Source: a bacterium BMS3Bbin05 (lineage in GTDB: Bacteria; Nitrospirota; Thermodesulfovibrionia; Thermodesulfovibrionales; BMS3Bbin05). Taken from it: DNA of 58,475 nt. The notes beneath the pieces were generated by a model that was given only the letters and a program-made list of their open reading frames with translations, had not been told where the DNA came from and did not search any database. Positions 45,567-53,962 of the stretch are shown piece by piece. A program made the translations under genes and the position numbers. The stretch spans positions 1 to 58,475 of the forward strand of contig BDTO01000061.1 of NCBI GenBank assembly GCA_002897855.1, read 5' to 3'. Within the stretch, counting starts at the first letter, position 1. The number at the start of each line of letters is the position of its first letter.

Positions 45567-45636
45567 TAGCCGTTTGTGATGATTATTCTGGTATAATAAA
45601 TGATTCTTGCCTGTATAGTCCGGGAGGAACTGTCAA

Positions 45637-45849
45637 ATGGAATGTCTACAGGAAAACAATATTCGGCACTGCAACTGTTCGTACGGAAGTTGTGAGAGGA
45701 AGGGTAAATGCTGCCTCTGTATCAGTTATCACAGGAAGAGCAGAGAATTGCCCGCGTGTTTTTTTTATGATGACTATGAAAGGACATATGACCGCTCTCT
45801 TGATAATTTCCTTAAGATGGTTGGTAAGGTCGGTATGCGAACAGAATAG
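45637..45849 (+). CDS. DUF6485-type Cys-rich small protein
   Basis: 70 aa. Starts [33 protein letters not shown] and contains [22 protein letters not shown], the pattern of the DUF6485 family found in anaerobes. Eight cysteines suggest a zinc or Fe-S site. Shine-Dalgarno GGGAGG precedes ATG 45637. Function unknown. It ends 6 nt before the tRNA-Leu gene. Confidence 0.78.
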   Translation: MECLQENNIRHCNCSYGSCERKGKCCLCISYHRKSRELPACFFYDDYERTYDRSLDNFLKMVGKVGMRTE

Positions 45850-45855
45850 TATCGG

Positions 45856-45942
45856 GCCGGTGTGGTGGAACTGGCAGACGCGCCGGATTCAAAATCCGGT
45901 GGGGGCAACTCCGTGCGGGTTCGACTCCCGCCACCGGCACCA
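45856..45942 (+). tRNA. tRNA-Leu (anticodon CAA)
   Basis: Acceptor GCCGGTG pairs with CACCGGC, followed by encoded ACCA. The anticodon stem-loop CCGGATTCAAAATCCGG gives anticodon CAA. A long class II variable arm (TGGGGGCAACTCCGT) and T arm CGGGTTCGACTCCCG are present. Confidence 0.95.
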
Positions 45943-45971
45943 GTTATAATGGCCAATTCAGGGGACGAGAC

Positions 45972-46502
45972 ATGAATAGATTTTATGCATTCATCACTTC
46001 ATTTCTTTTCGGCATATTTTGTTTTGCTGTTATAGCCGGAGCGGTTCCTCCGGCTCCCTGGGAGATAGATGAACTGGTAGGCCAGACGGCCCCTGGTTTT
46101 ACGCTGAAGACTCTTGACGGAAGAGATGTTTCCCCTGCAGATTTCCGCGGCAAGATATTATTTATTAATTTCTGGGCTTCATGGTGTCCACCGTGCAGGC
46201 AGGAGATTCCTGATCTTAATGAACTGTACGAAAAATATAAGGGAAGAGGCCTGGTTATAATAGGTGTATCGACTGATAATTCAGAGAGCGATATAATTAA
46301 ATTCGTAAAGAAATATAAGATAAAATTTTTAATCGTTCATGATAAGGACAATAAAGTAATGAGGGAATATAAGGTATACTCGTTGCCGATCTCATTTCTC
46401 ATAGATAAACATGGAAAAGTCGTGCAAAAGTATCTCGGCGCCCGGGACTGGGCTGGAAGAGATTTCCTGGATAAGATAGAAAAACTCATGCAGGATTACT
46501 GA
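45972..46502 (+). CDS. TlpA/ResA-like thiol-disulfide oxidoreductase
   Basis: 176 aa. Signal/anchor helix ~5-24, then AhpC/TSA-type thioredoxin fold: VGQTAPGFTLKTLDGRDVSPADFRGKILFINFWASWCPPCRQEIPDL with redox CPPC and cis-Pro in YSLPISFLID. It acts in the periplasm, typically in cytochrome c maturation or disulfide reduction. Its presence with a multihaem cytochrome in the window is consistent, though the genes are not adjacent. Monocistronic. Confidence 0.92.
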   Translation: MNRFYAFITSFLFGIFCFAVIAGAVPPAPWEIDELVGQTAPGFTLKTLDGRDVSPADFRGKILFINFWASWCPPCRQEIPDLNELYEKYKGRGLVIIGVSTDNSESDIIKFVKKYKIKFLIVHDKDNKVMREYKVYSLPISFLIDKHGKVVQKYLGARDWAGRDFLDKIEKLMQDY

Positions 46503-46515
46503 CCGCCTTACGGTA

Positions 46516-47481
46516 TCACGAATACAGCAGGCATCTCACAGAATGACCTTCAAATTTCTTTAGTTGCGGGATGATCCTGTTGCATGCATCAAATCTCTTT
46601 GGGCACCTCGTGTAAAAAAGACATCCGTCAGGGATGTCTACCGGACTTGGGATCTCTGTAGCATTCATCCGGTTGCTCACGTGTTTTGATCTGTTTTTAA
46701 CCCCGATCTTCGGCGCCGATTTCAGCAGGAGTTCCGTATAGGGGTGGAGAGGGCGCTCAAACAGCTCGTCGGTATCGGCAAGCTCCATGATCCTGCCCAG
46801 GTACATTACCGCAACCATATCACTGAAATAGTGAACAACATTGAGGTCATGACTTATGAATATGAATGACAGGTGGTGTTTTTGCTTGAGGTCCTGCAGA
46901 AGGTTTATGATCTGGGCCTGAATAGACACATCAAGGGATGACAGGGGTTCGTCAGCAACGATCATTTCAGGGGAAAGACTCAGCGCCCGTGCGATACATA
47001 TCCTCTGCCTCTGTCCGCCGCTGAACTCATGAGGATATTTGTCCATCATATCCGGCGTCAGGCCGACAGACGTCAGGAGTTCAGCAACCCTTTCCTTTAA
47101 ATCACCCGAAGGCACGATCCTGTGTATTTTCATAGGTTCGGATATGGTTGAATAGACACGCATACGCGGATTCAATGAGGCATATGGATCCTGGAAGATT
47201 ATCTGGACGGACCTCCTGAACTTCTTTAAGGCAGTCCTTTTTAAGTTGAACAGATCTTCACCATTGAAACTTACCGTTCCCGACGTCGGCTCTATCAGCC
47301 TGACAAGTATTCTTGCAAGTGTTGACTTGCCGCATCCGCTTTCACCGACTATGGCGAATACTGAATCCTTTTCTACCTTGAAGCTTACGTCGTCAACAGC
47401 CTTAAGTACTTTGCCCTTTCCCCGAACCCCTTTTTTTAATTGAAAATGTTTTTTAATGTTTTTAACATCTATGAATGCCAT
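46516..47481 (-). CDS. Oligopeptide/dipeptide ABC transporter ATPase (OppF/DppF-like)
   Basis: 321 aa from ATG 47481 (GGGGAG before it); the frame upstream to 47505 overlaps the DppD-like gene. Walker A GESGCGKSTL, signature FSGGQRQRICIARAL, Walker B MIVADEPLSSLDVSIQAQ, C-terminal oligo_HPY domain with LFYTRCPKRFDAC. It energises peptide or nickel uptake with its DppD partner. Permease and binding-protein genes are not in the window. Confidence 0.9.
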   Translation of the reverse strand: MAFIDVKNIKKHFQLKKGVRGKGKVLKAVDDVSFKVEKDSVFAIVGESGCGKSTLARILVRLIEPTSGTVSFNGEDLFNLKRTALKKFRRSVQIIFQDPYASLNPRMRVYSTISEPMKIHRIVPSGDLKERVAELLTSVGLTPDMMDKYPHEFSGGQRQRICIARALSLSPEMIVADEPLSSLDVSIQAQIINLLQDLKQKHHLSFIFISHDLNVVHYFSDMVAVMYLGRIMELADTDELFERPLHPYTELLLKSAPKIGVKNRSKHVSNRMNATEIPSPVDIPDGCLFYTRCPKRFDACNRIIPQLKKFEGHSVRCLLYS

Positions 47482-48437
47482 AGCGACTCCCCTGCCCTTA
47501 TACATCTTGCAAGGTGCCCCGGTGCGGCCTCGGCAAGTTCAGGCTCCACGTCGTGACAATCGGACATGGCAAATCTGCATCTGTCCGAAAACCTGCATCC
47601 TTCAGGAAGGTCCTCAGGCCTTGGGACATTACCCGGAATCGGTTTCAGGGGTTTGCCTTTTACAGTTGGAAGTGAATCAAGAAGGCCCATGGTGTATGGA
47701 TGTCTTGGAGAATTCAGGATATTCGATACCGTAGCGCTTTCTACAATTCTTCCGGCATACATTACACCGACACGATCCGTTATTTCGGATACTATGCCAA
47801 GATCATGAGTAATGAAGAGCACCGACATATTATCCTCATCCTTCAGATTCCTTATCAGTTGCAGTATCTCCGCCTGAATGGTTACATCAAGGGCGGTTGT
47901 GGGTTCGTCCGCTATGAGAAGCGAGGGGCGGCAGGCTATCGCCATTGCTATCATAATCCTCTGACGCATCCCACCGGACATCTGATGAGGATATTCATTA
48001 ACGCGCAGTTCAGACGATGGTATGCGAACTGCCTTCATGAGCTCCACGGCCCTTGAAAGCGCCTCTTTTTTTGAAGTTCCATAATGCGCCATGAAGACTT
48101 CTGCTATCTGGTAGCCAACCTTCAGCACCGGGTTAAGCGACGTCATGGGTTCCTGAAAGACCATTGAGATATCTTTACCACGCAGTTTTCTGAGTTCTTC
48201 CCTGTCAATTTCAAGCAGATTTTTGTCTTTGAAAAATACGGCGCCTTCCGCATATGCATTTTCCGGGAGGAGACCCATTATGGAGTATGCCGTGAGGCTT
48301 TTGCCGCAGCCGCTTTCACCAACAAGGCCGAAAACCTCACCATGATCCACATGGATGCTCAGATCTGAAATAACCTTTATTGAAGAATACAAAGAGCTGA
48401 AGCCAACGCTGAGCTCCCTTACATCGAGGAGTGTCAC
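47469..48437 (-). CDS. Oligopeptide/dipeptide ABC transporter ATPase (OppD/DppD-like)
   Basis: 322 aa. Walker A GESGCGKSLT, signature MSGGMRQRIMIAMAI, Walker B LLIADEPTTALDVTIQAE and the C-terminal GCRFSDRCRFAMSDC oligo_HPY cysteine motif. Overlaps dppF-like by 13 nt. It begins 6 nt after the TPR gene, so all three form one transcript. Start ATG 48437 follows the TPR stop; Shine-Dalgarno AAGGAC is weak. Confidence 0.9.
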   Translation of the reverse strand: MTLLDVRELSVGFSSLYSSIKVISDLSIHVDHGEVFGLVGESGCGKSLTAYSIMGLLPENAYAEGAVFFKDKNLLEIDREELRKLRGKDISMVFQEPMTSLNPVLKVGYQIAEVFMAHYGTSKKEALSRAVELMKAVRIPSSELRVNEYPHQMSGGMRQRIMIAMAIACRPSLLIADEPTTALDVTIQAEILQLIRNLKDEDNMSVLFITHDLGIVSEITDRVGVMYAGRIVESATVSNILNSPRHPYTMGLLDSLPTVKGKPLKPIPGNVPRPEDLPEGCRFSDRCRFAMSDCHDVEPELAEAAPGHLARCIRAGESLWHS

Positions 48438-48443
48438 CTTAAA

Positions 48444-49148
48444 TCAGAGGTCCTTCTTTAGTAGTTTCAGGTAGGTCATGGCCTGTTTCAGATCGGGATT
48501 ATGAATGAGGGCGTTTTCCCATTCTTCAAATGCCATACCGGAAAGCCCCTTGATGTAGTAGGTAAGCCCAAGCTGAATCCATGCAGGACCGTAATCGCGA
48601 TTGAGTTCTTTTGCAGTGTTGAAGTGGATGATAGCCTCTTCGATCTTGCCCATGCTTCTCAGGGCAATGCCGAGTTTGGTATGGACATCAGGGAATCTGG
48701 ACTGGAGTTTTATGGCCTTTCTGTATTCCACAACAGCATCTTCGTACATGGCCAGGTCGAGATAAATATTCCCTATCTTGAAATGTTCGTTCGCAAGTTT
48801 TCCTGCAGCAAACGGGTCAATTGCTGAAGGTACCGGCGCTGCGGCCTGGGCGGCAAGGGAAAAAACTTCCTTTGCCTGGTCGAACTCGCCCAGGTGGTTA
48901 AGAGCTACCGCGAGGTTAAGAGAGGCCTCTGTATATCCCGGGTTTATCTGTACCGCTTTCTGAAAATAGTCCCTGGCCTGAGCGACTTCATCACGAAGAT
49001 GACTGATTACGCCGAGCTTATTAAGCACATCGGCATAATTGGGGTTTTTCATGATTACCTCTTTAAGAAGAGGTTCGGCCTGGGAATATTTGCCCTCTTC
49101 GAAGAGTCTTGTGCCTTCCTGGTGCAGTTCCTGTATCGTATCGTCCAT
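48444..49148 (-). CDS. TPR repeat protein
   Basis: 234 aa with about six tetratricopeptide repeats throughout (EEGKYSQAEPLLKEVIMKNPNYADVLNKLGVI; VAQARDYFQKAVQINPGYTEASLNLAVALNHLGEFDQAKEVF; MGKIEEAIIHFNTAKELNRDYGPAWIQLGLTYY). No signal peptide, so cytoplasmic scaffold. First gene of an operon with two peptide-ABC ATPases; the functional link is unknown. Confidence 0.88.
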   Translation of the reverse strand: MDDTIQELHQEGTRLFEEGKYSQAEPLLKEVIMKNPNYADVLNKLGVISHLRDEVAQARDYFQKAVQINPGYTEASLNLAVALNHLGEFDQAKEVFSLAAQAAAPVPSAIDPFAAGKLANEHFKIGNIYLDLAMYEDAVVEYRKAIKLQSRFPDVHTKLGIALRSMGKIEEAIIHFNTAKELNRDYGPAWIQLGLTYYIKGLSGMAFEEWENALIHNPDLKQAMTYLKLLKKDL

Positions 49149-49291
49149 ACTTGAATGAGTATATTGTAAATGGTTTTTTTTGTCAAGAAGTGCAGGTCGT
49201 TGTTGTTGGGAACCGGTAAGGCAACTTCAAGCATCGCAAAAGATAATAAATAGTATATAATATCATGGTTATTCCATCTTGATTAACGCAT

Positions 49292-49391
49292 GGGAGCGGA
49301 TAGGGTTCTGGTGTCCCTCATGGACTTCAAATCCAGTGTTGCCCCGACACAATCGGGGCAGGGTGGGTTCGATTCCCACACGCTCCCGCCA
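49292..49391 (+). tRNA. selC: tRNA-Sec (anticodon TCA)
   Basis: Acceptor GGGAGCG pairs with CGCTCCC, then G and encoded CCA. The anticodon arm CTGGA-type stem reads TGGACTTCAAATCCA, anticodon TCA (reads UGA). A very long variable arm follows (GCCCCGACACAATCGGGGC, itself a hairpin). T arm GTGGGTTCGATTCCCAC. The D arm has an extended stem (AGGG...CCCT) typical of bacterial selC. Confidence 0.95.
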
Positions 49392-49469
49392 TATTTTTCA
49401 TATGGTTTAATGGGTTAGCTTTATCTGCATACCTTGGGATTGTCATCAATAATTCCTCAAGTGATAGTT

Positions 49470-49720
49470 TAGAGCCTGTGAATAAACTCATTGTGTCTGC
49501 CTGTCATTCCGGCGCTCCTTAAGGCGGAATGCGTGTGAGTCCTGCGTCTCTGAGTTTTTCTCTGTCTGGCATACCCCGGCTTGCCTGTCCCGACATTTTC
49601 GGAGCCTGTTCCGGTATTTTCGGGGATCGGGTAATCCGGTCTTTTCAAAGAGGTCCGGATGCCCCGAACGCTTTCGGGACATGACAGGAATAAAAAACAG
49701 CAATTTATACACAGGCACTA
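49470..49720. repeat. MITE-like dispersed repeat, family 1, copy D (reverse, enlarged)
   Basis: 251 bp with ends TAGAGCCTGTGAATAAA and TTTATACACAGGCACTA. The right ~90 bp is the reverse complement of the left part of copy A. The extra ~100 bp of the middle includes several TCCCGA / GTCGGGA-like palindromes, i.e. nested small repeats. Confidence 0.75.
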
Positions 49721-49815
49721 ATTTATGCAGGTATCCGGGTTAATGATTAGATGTGAAAATTACCTTGACAGTGGAGTATTACTGATATAGAATTCAAGTG
49801 GAACTATAAAAATAT

Positions 49816-49958
49816 CCTTAACAAGCTGTCCGGGAATTGTCATCCTGAACTTGATTCAGGATCTCAAGCAGTTATACCATGTTGTAAAAACGAGATTCCT
49901 CCAAAAAACTTAAATGACAAAATAGGCACTCTCTGCATTCCGGGACAGCTTGTTAAGG
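49816..49958. repeat. Inverted-repeat element (143 bp)
   Basis: CTTAACAAGCTGTCCGGGAAT at the left and ATTCCGGGACAGCTTGTTAAG at the right are near-perfect inverted ends. It has no coding capacity. It sits just upstream of a truncated surface-protein gene and may have contributed to its loss. Confidence 0.7.
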
Positions 49959-49973
49959 GGGGTATAAAATTGG

Positions 49974-50390
49974 TTGGAAAGCCCCTGGAGGACATTAGAG
50001 AATCATAATCCTGTGGTTTCCGGGGGAGATTACCTTGCGATAACCTCGGACGGCACATTCAGCTTTTCGACGGCCATTGCAGATGGTTCTACTTGCAATG
50101 TGACCGTCAAGGAACAGCCTGCGGGACAGAACTGTTTTGTTACCAATGGTTCAGGGACGGTATCGGGGGCGAATGTGACTGGTATACAGATAGGCTGTTA
50201 CAATTCAGGATCACTCGATCCCGCCTTCGATACAGACGGCATCGTGGTGCATAACAATGCCGCAAGCGGAAATGGTAAGGATGTAGGCAATTCCATCACC
50301 ACGGATGCAACCGGGAAGATCCTCGTTACGGGAGGTAGCTATAACAGCTCAGGTAATTATGACATGGTCATCTGGAGATACATACCTTAA
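49974..50390 (+). pseudogene. Fragment of a delta-60-repeat-type surface protein
   Basis: 138 codons without signal peptide: AITSDGTFSFSTAIADGSTCNVTVKEQPAGQNC...VTGIQIGC (a bacterial Ig-like repeat), then GSLDPAFDTDGIVVHNNAASGNGKDVGNSITTDATGKILVTGG, one delta-60 beta-propeller repeat. Full proteins carry many such repeats; this one keeps the end of the first domain and a single repeat. It is probably a deletion relic. Confidence 0.65.
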
Positions 50391-50513
50391 CCATCAAACG
50401 GCGGCGGGGACAGCCCTGCCGCCTTACCCCGCCCGGCCCGAAAAGAGATGACCGTCAGCTACCAACAGGCACAGCCGGAAGACTTGAGAAAGGGCTGAAG
50501 AAAAGGCTTAACG

Positions 50514-50812
50514 ACATGTTCAGCCACGGATTTACGCGGATAAACGCGGGTAGAAAATATAAAAGTTATTTAAATCTGTGATAATCTGCGGATATCTGCG
50601 GCAAAGAAAGAAAAGACTTTTTTGGCCACAGACTGACACGGACTAAAAACTTAAGAAAATGCTGAAGGTTGAAGACTAAAAATAAATGGAGATATTATGG
50701 TTTTAAATTAATAAGGATTCTTTTAAGAAAGTCTGCGAGAGTCCTGTGGCGAAAAGTTTTTTTATCCCGGATTCTCTATAGTTATATTGCTCATAGAAAT
50801 ACCGGAAGAACA
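50514..50812. repeat. Long dispersed repeat, family 4, copy B
   Basis: Near-identical to 39278-39568 in the same orientation, including the CCGGAAGAAC right end. It fills most of the 50391-50921 gap, which has no convincing gene. Confidence 0.8.
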
Positions 50813-50921
50813 GGAATAATAATGCGGTTTTGTGAAGGCAGGCCGGGTCTGCTTTAGCTTGATAATTCCCTGCAGTTTGCCGCGGGAAGGTTCATTAAAC
50901 TGATTTATCGAGGTTGTGATC

Positions 50922-51266
50922 ATGAGATTAGGTGAAAGAGGTGAAGACCTGGCAGTGAGCTATCTTAAGAAAAGCGGATACCGTATTATCGAGCGCAATT
51001 ACAGGAATCCCTTTGGGGAGATTGACATTATAGCCCTTCACAGCGGCACGATAGTATTTGTAGAAGTAAAGACGAGGAAGACCGATGAATACGGAATGCC
51101 GTTTGAAGCGGTTAATTATCATAAACAGAGGAAACTGAAGAATACGGCCCTTATGTATTTAAAGAGGTTTAAAAAAGGGGTGAGCGCCAGATTTGATGTG
51201 GTCAGTATTTTTATGAATAACGGCGAGGAAAAGGTAAGACTCATCAAGGATGCCTTTGAATTTTAA
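50922..51266 (+). CDS. YraN family (UPF0102) endonuclease-like protein
   Basis: 114 aa from ATG 50922 (GAGG 8 nt upstream); an in-frame GTG at 50916 is too close to that site. Family opening LGERGEDLAVSYLKKSGYRIIERNYRNPFGEIDII, then TIVFVEVKTRK with the E-x-K of the PD-(D/E)XK fold. Conserved across bacteria, often near rnhB/rsmI; precise role unsettled. Confidence 0.92.
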   Translation: MRLGERGEDLAVSYLKKSGYRIIERNYRNPFGEIDIIALHSGTIVFVEVKTRKTDEYGMPFEAVNYHKQRKLKNTALMYLKRFKKGVSARFDVVSIFMNNGEEKVRLIKDAFEF

Positions 51267-51312
51267 TAATTAAAACTTGACCTTTTATCAATAAATCAAT
51301 AGAATAAGAAAT

Positions 51313-51651
51313 ATGAAAACCTATAAAACTCTCTATGAACTTCAGGCCGATGTATGCAAAACGCTGGCCAGCCCCAAACGTCTTGAGATCCTGAGTGTTC
51401 TGAAGGACGGAGAAAAGAGCGTCGGAGAGCTTGTGGATATTCTGGGTGTGCCCAAGGCAAATGTGTCACAGCATCTGTCCGTAATGCGCTATAAGGGGAT
51501 ACTTCACTCCAGGCGCGAAGGTGTTAATATTTATTACAGTATTGCCAATGTCAAAGTGATCAAGGCCTGCATGCTCATGAAAGAAGTCCTTACAGAGCAG
51601 CTGAAGGAAAAGAACCAGTTGCTTGAGCTCGTAATCAACGGGAAGAAGTGA
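51313..51651 (+). CDS. ArsR-family transcriptional regulator
   Basis: 112 aa. Winged helix: CKTLASPKRLEILSVLKDGEKSVGELVDILGVPKANVSQHLSVMRYKGILHSRREGVNIYYSI. One Cys in the first helix and one near the C-terminal dimer helix (KACMLMKE) could bind metal or respond to thiol state. The upstream ATCAATAAATCAATAG resembles dyad pieces at 52977-52991 in front of the TauE gene, a possible shared operator. Runs convergent with selD. Confidence 0.88.
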   Translation: MKTYKTLYELQADVCKTLASPKRLEILSVLKDGEKSVGELVDILGVPKANVSQHLSVMRYKGILHSRREGVNIYYSIANVKVIKACMLMKEVLTEQLKEKNQLLELVINGKK

Positions 51652-51695
51652 GATGCCGGTTCTTCTTAAGTCCTGAATTCTGAAATTCTGAAGTA

Positions 51696-52751
51696 TCAGA
51701 TAATCCTGACACCCGGTTTTTTACCTGAAACCGCTTCACCTATTATAACAGCGATACCGCCCCCCATATCCTTGATATCCCTTACGACATTTTCTGCATC
51801 GTTTGATGGTACTGAAATAAGCAGCCCGCCTGAGGTCTGTGGATCAAAAAGCACTTCTTCTTCCTCCCGGGATAACTTTGCGGATATTTCGAGAGAGCCT
51901 TCGGTTAATTTCCTGTTTGCATCGTTAATTCTTGTAGTTTCACCCTTTCGATACATTTCAGGTGCGTTTGGATAAAACGGCAGATCACTGTAGTGGATGT
52001 TGACCTGCAATCCGCTACCCTGCGCTATTTCCAGAACGTGGCCCGATATGCCGAATCCGGTTATATCCGTACATGCGTGAATGTTGTGTTTCAGGGCAAT
52101 CTCAATGGTCTTGCCGTTGAGCGATGCAACATCCGGAAGGATAGGTTCGAGTTCCTTATACGGGAGTTTTCCCGAGCGGCAGGCGTTGAACAGCACGCCC
52201 GTACCGAGGGGCTTTGTAAGAATCAGGGCATCCCCGTCTTTAGCCCCGCAGTTGGTAAGAATTTTGTCCGGGTGAACAACTCCGGTGACCGCAAGTCCGT
52301 ACTTTGGCTCCTCATCTTCAACAGAGTGCCCACCGGCCATAGATGCCCCCGCCTCCATTACTTTGTCATGGCCTCCACGGAGTATTTCCCTTAAAATACT
52401 AATATCAAGTTTCCCGGTGGGGAACATGACAAGGTTCAGGGCAGTCAGGGGCCTGCCTCCCATTGCATAAACATCTGATAAGGAGTTCGCAGCAGCGATC
52501 TGCCCGTACCACCATGGGTCATCAACGGGCGGTGTAATGAAATCCACTGTTGCAATCAGGGCGATATCATCTGTAATTTTATATACAGCAGCATCGTCAC
52601 TTGTCTCGATACCGACGAGAAGATTGGGGTCCCGGGAAGTCTCAAGCCCCTTCAGTGCGTCCGACAGGTCTGTCGGGCCGATCTTTGCCGCTCAACCGCA
52701 TGTGCGGGCCAGTCCGGTTAATGTATTTTTATTTTTGCCAAACAGAGCCAT
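51696..52751 (-). CDS. selD: Selenide, water dikinase SelD, itself with in-frame UGA (Sec20)
   Basis: 351 aa when UGA at 52694-52692 is read as selenocysteine. From ATG 52751 (AGGAGGAG upstream) it reads MALFGKNKNTLTGLARTCGU then AAKIGPTDLSDALKGLE. The active-site position is therefore C18-G-U20 with Lys23, the normal SelD layout. The rest (SDDAAVYKITDD, ATVDFITPPVDDPWWYGQIAAANSLSDVYAMGGRP, ASMAGGHSVEDEEPKYG, DITGFGISGHVLEIAQGSG) is complete. It makes selenophosphate from selenide and ATP. A 7-bp hairpin starts 15 nt after the UGA. Confidence 0.94.
52661..52676 (-). promoter_or_regulatory. Candidate SECIS hairpin in selD
   Basis: CCGACAG / CTGTCGG perfect stem with a 2-nt apex (or a 6-bp stem with a 4-nt loop), 15 nt downstream of the in-frame UGA on the minus strand. 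The position is right for a bacterial SECIS recognised by SelB. Confidence 0.65.
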
Positions 52752-52976
52752 TATTTGTTCTCCTCCTGCATGATTTACTAACAATACCAAAGTTTGAGTA
52801 CATAGTCAAATACATAATCAGGATACCAATAGAGTAATCTATCGGTTTTTTTTAATGAGTAGCGAGCGTATTCCCCGTGGTCTTCTGCCTGGGCGCAGCA
52901 CCTGTCTGCGTGCACCGCACAGGTAGACGCAGACAGGCTGAAGGGAATCTTCAATTGTATACTTATCCATTCTTGC

Positions 52977-52991
52977 ATTGATAATATCAAT
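52977..52991. promoter_or_regulatory. ATTGATAATATCAAT dyad upstream of TauE gene
   Basis: 15-nt inverted repeat with 6-bp arms; a second TGATATATCA palindrome follows at about 52998-53007. AT-rich imperfect dyads of this type are typical ArsR operators. They could control the TauE-cytochrome transcript. The remaining 52752-53187 sequence has no gene. Confidence 0.4.
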
Positions 52992-53030
52992 GGATTATGA
53001 TATATCAATAGATAATTTCAATGGAGCCCC

Positions 53031-53136
53031 ACAGGCAGGCCCATAGTACCAACCCCGACAAGGTCGGGACAGGTGTAAACGCCCCGATATGGGCGACATC
53101 CCGACCGGCTGCATTCATCCCCCGACCTTGTCGGGA
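53031..53136. repeat. Dispersed repeat, family 3, copy B (reverse)
   Basis: Reverse complement matches 24044-24128 (GGGATGTCGCCCATAT, GGATGAATGCAG, GGGCTCCAT), with an extra CCGACAAGGTCGGGAC palindrome inserted. Confidence 0.75.
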
Positions 53137-53187
53137 CAGGCACGGCAAATGCTGTGGTCTTCCGGCTGTCGGGATAAATGGAGTATG

Positions 53188-53958
53188 ATGTTTTATCTTT
53201 TTCTTTTTGCAGCCGGTTCATCAGTTGGATTTCTTTCAGGTCTCCTTGGGATTGGAGGGGGGATTGTCATGTTTCCCCTGTTGCACTATCTGACACCGGC
53301 CCTTGGATTCGACGCTATTGACGTCAGGAGCATAACCGGCCTCACGATGATACAGGGGTTTTGTGCGTCCGCCTCTGCAATGCTTTTTTATAATAAACAC
53401 AGGCTGGTAAATAAATCACTTGTATTTTCCCTTGGAGGAGCGCTTTTTCTTTCATCCCTTACCGGGGCACTCCTGTCTGAGAGAATGCCCGATGAGCCAC
53501 TGCTGCTGATCTTCGGGCTGCTTGCTCTTATTGCCGCCGTCATGATGTTCATGCCCCGAAGCTATGCCAATGATTATCTGACTGAAGACCAGGTGACGTT
53601 TAACAGGGGCATTGCCATTGCTATCGGTATTGCACTTGGAGTGTTTCTCGGGATGGTCGGGCAGGGCGGCGCTTTTATTATTATTCCCATAATGTTATAT
53701 ATACTCAAGGTGCCCCTCAGGGTTGCCGTGGGGAGCATGCTCGCCATAGGGATCTTTTCCTCCGGCGCCGGACTTGCGGGAAAGGTAGTTACGGGGCAGG
53801 TTCCATTCCTTATGGCAGGAGCGATGCTTCTTGGCGCAATACCCTTTGCACGTGTAGGGGGCTATGTTGGTAAAAAGACCAATACAAGAATACTCAAGTG
53901 GCTCCTCGCATTAATTATAGCGGGCACTGCAATTAAGATAATGATGGATATTGTTTAA
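53188..53958 (+). CDS. TauE/SafE-family membrane transporter
   Basis: 256 aa from the second ATG (53188; GGAG 4 nt upstream); the longer frame from 53089 is repeat-derived. About eight helices; GFLSGLLGIGGGIVMFPLLHYL and GVFLGMVGQGGAFIIIPIMLYILKVPLRVAVGSML are the paired family repeats. TauE/SafE proteins export sulfite or organosulfur anions. Followed directly by the pentahaem cytochrome, so the substrate may be a sulfur oxyanion handled with it. Confidence 0.9.
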   Translation: MFYLFLFAAGSSVGFLSGLLGIGGGIVMFPLLHYLTPALGFDAIDVRSITGLTMIQGFCASASAMLFYNKHRLVNKSLVFSLGGALFLSSLTGALLSERMPDEPLLLIFGLLALIAAVMMFMPRSYANDYLTEDQVTFNRGIAIAIGIALGVFLGMVGQGGAFIIIPIMLYILKVPLRVAVGSMLAIGIFSSGAGLAGKVVTGQVPFLMAGAMLLGAIPFARVGGYVGKKTNTRILKWLLALIIAGTAIKIMMDIV

Positions 53959-53962
53959 AAAG

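Noticed and set aside
50669-50857. 62-codon open frame
   Set aside because: Lies within the family 4 repeat; the other copy at 39.4 kb does not conserve the frame.
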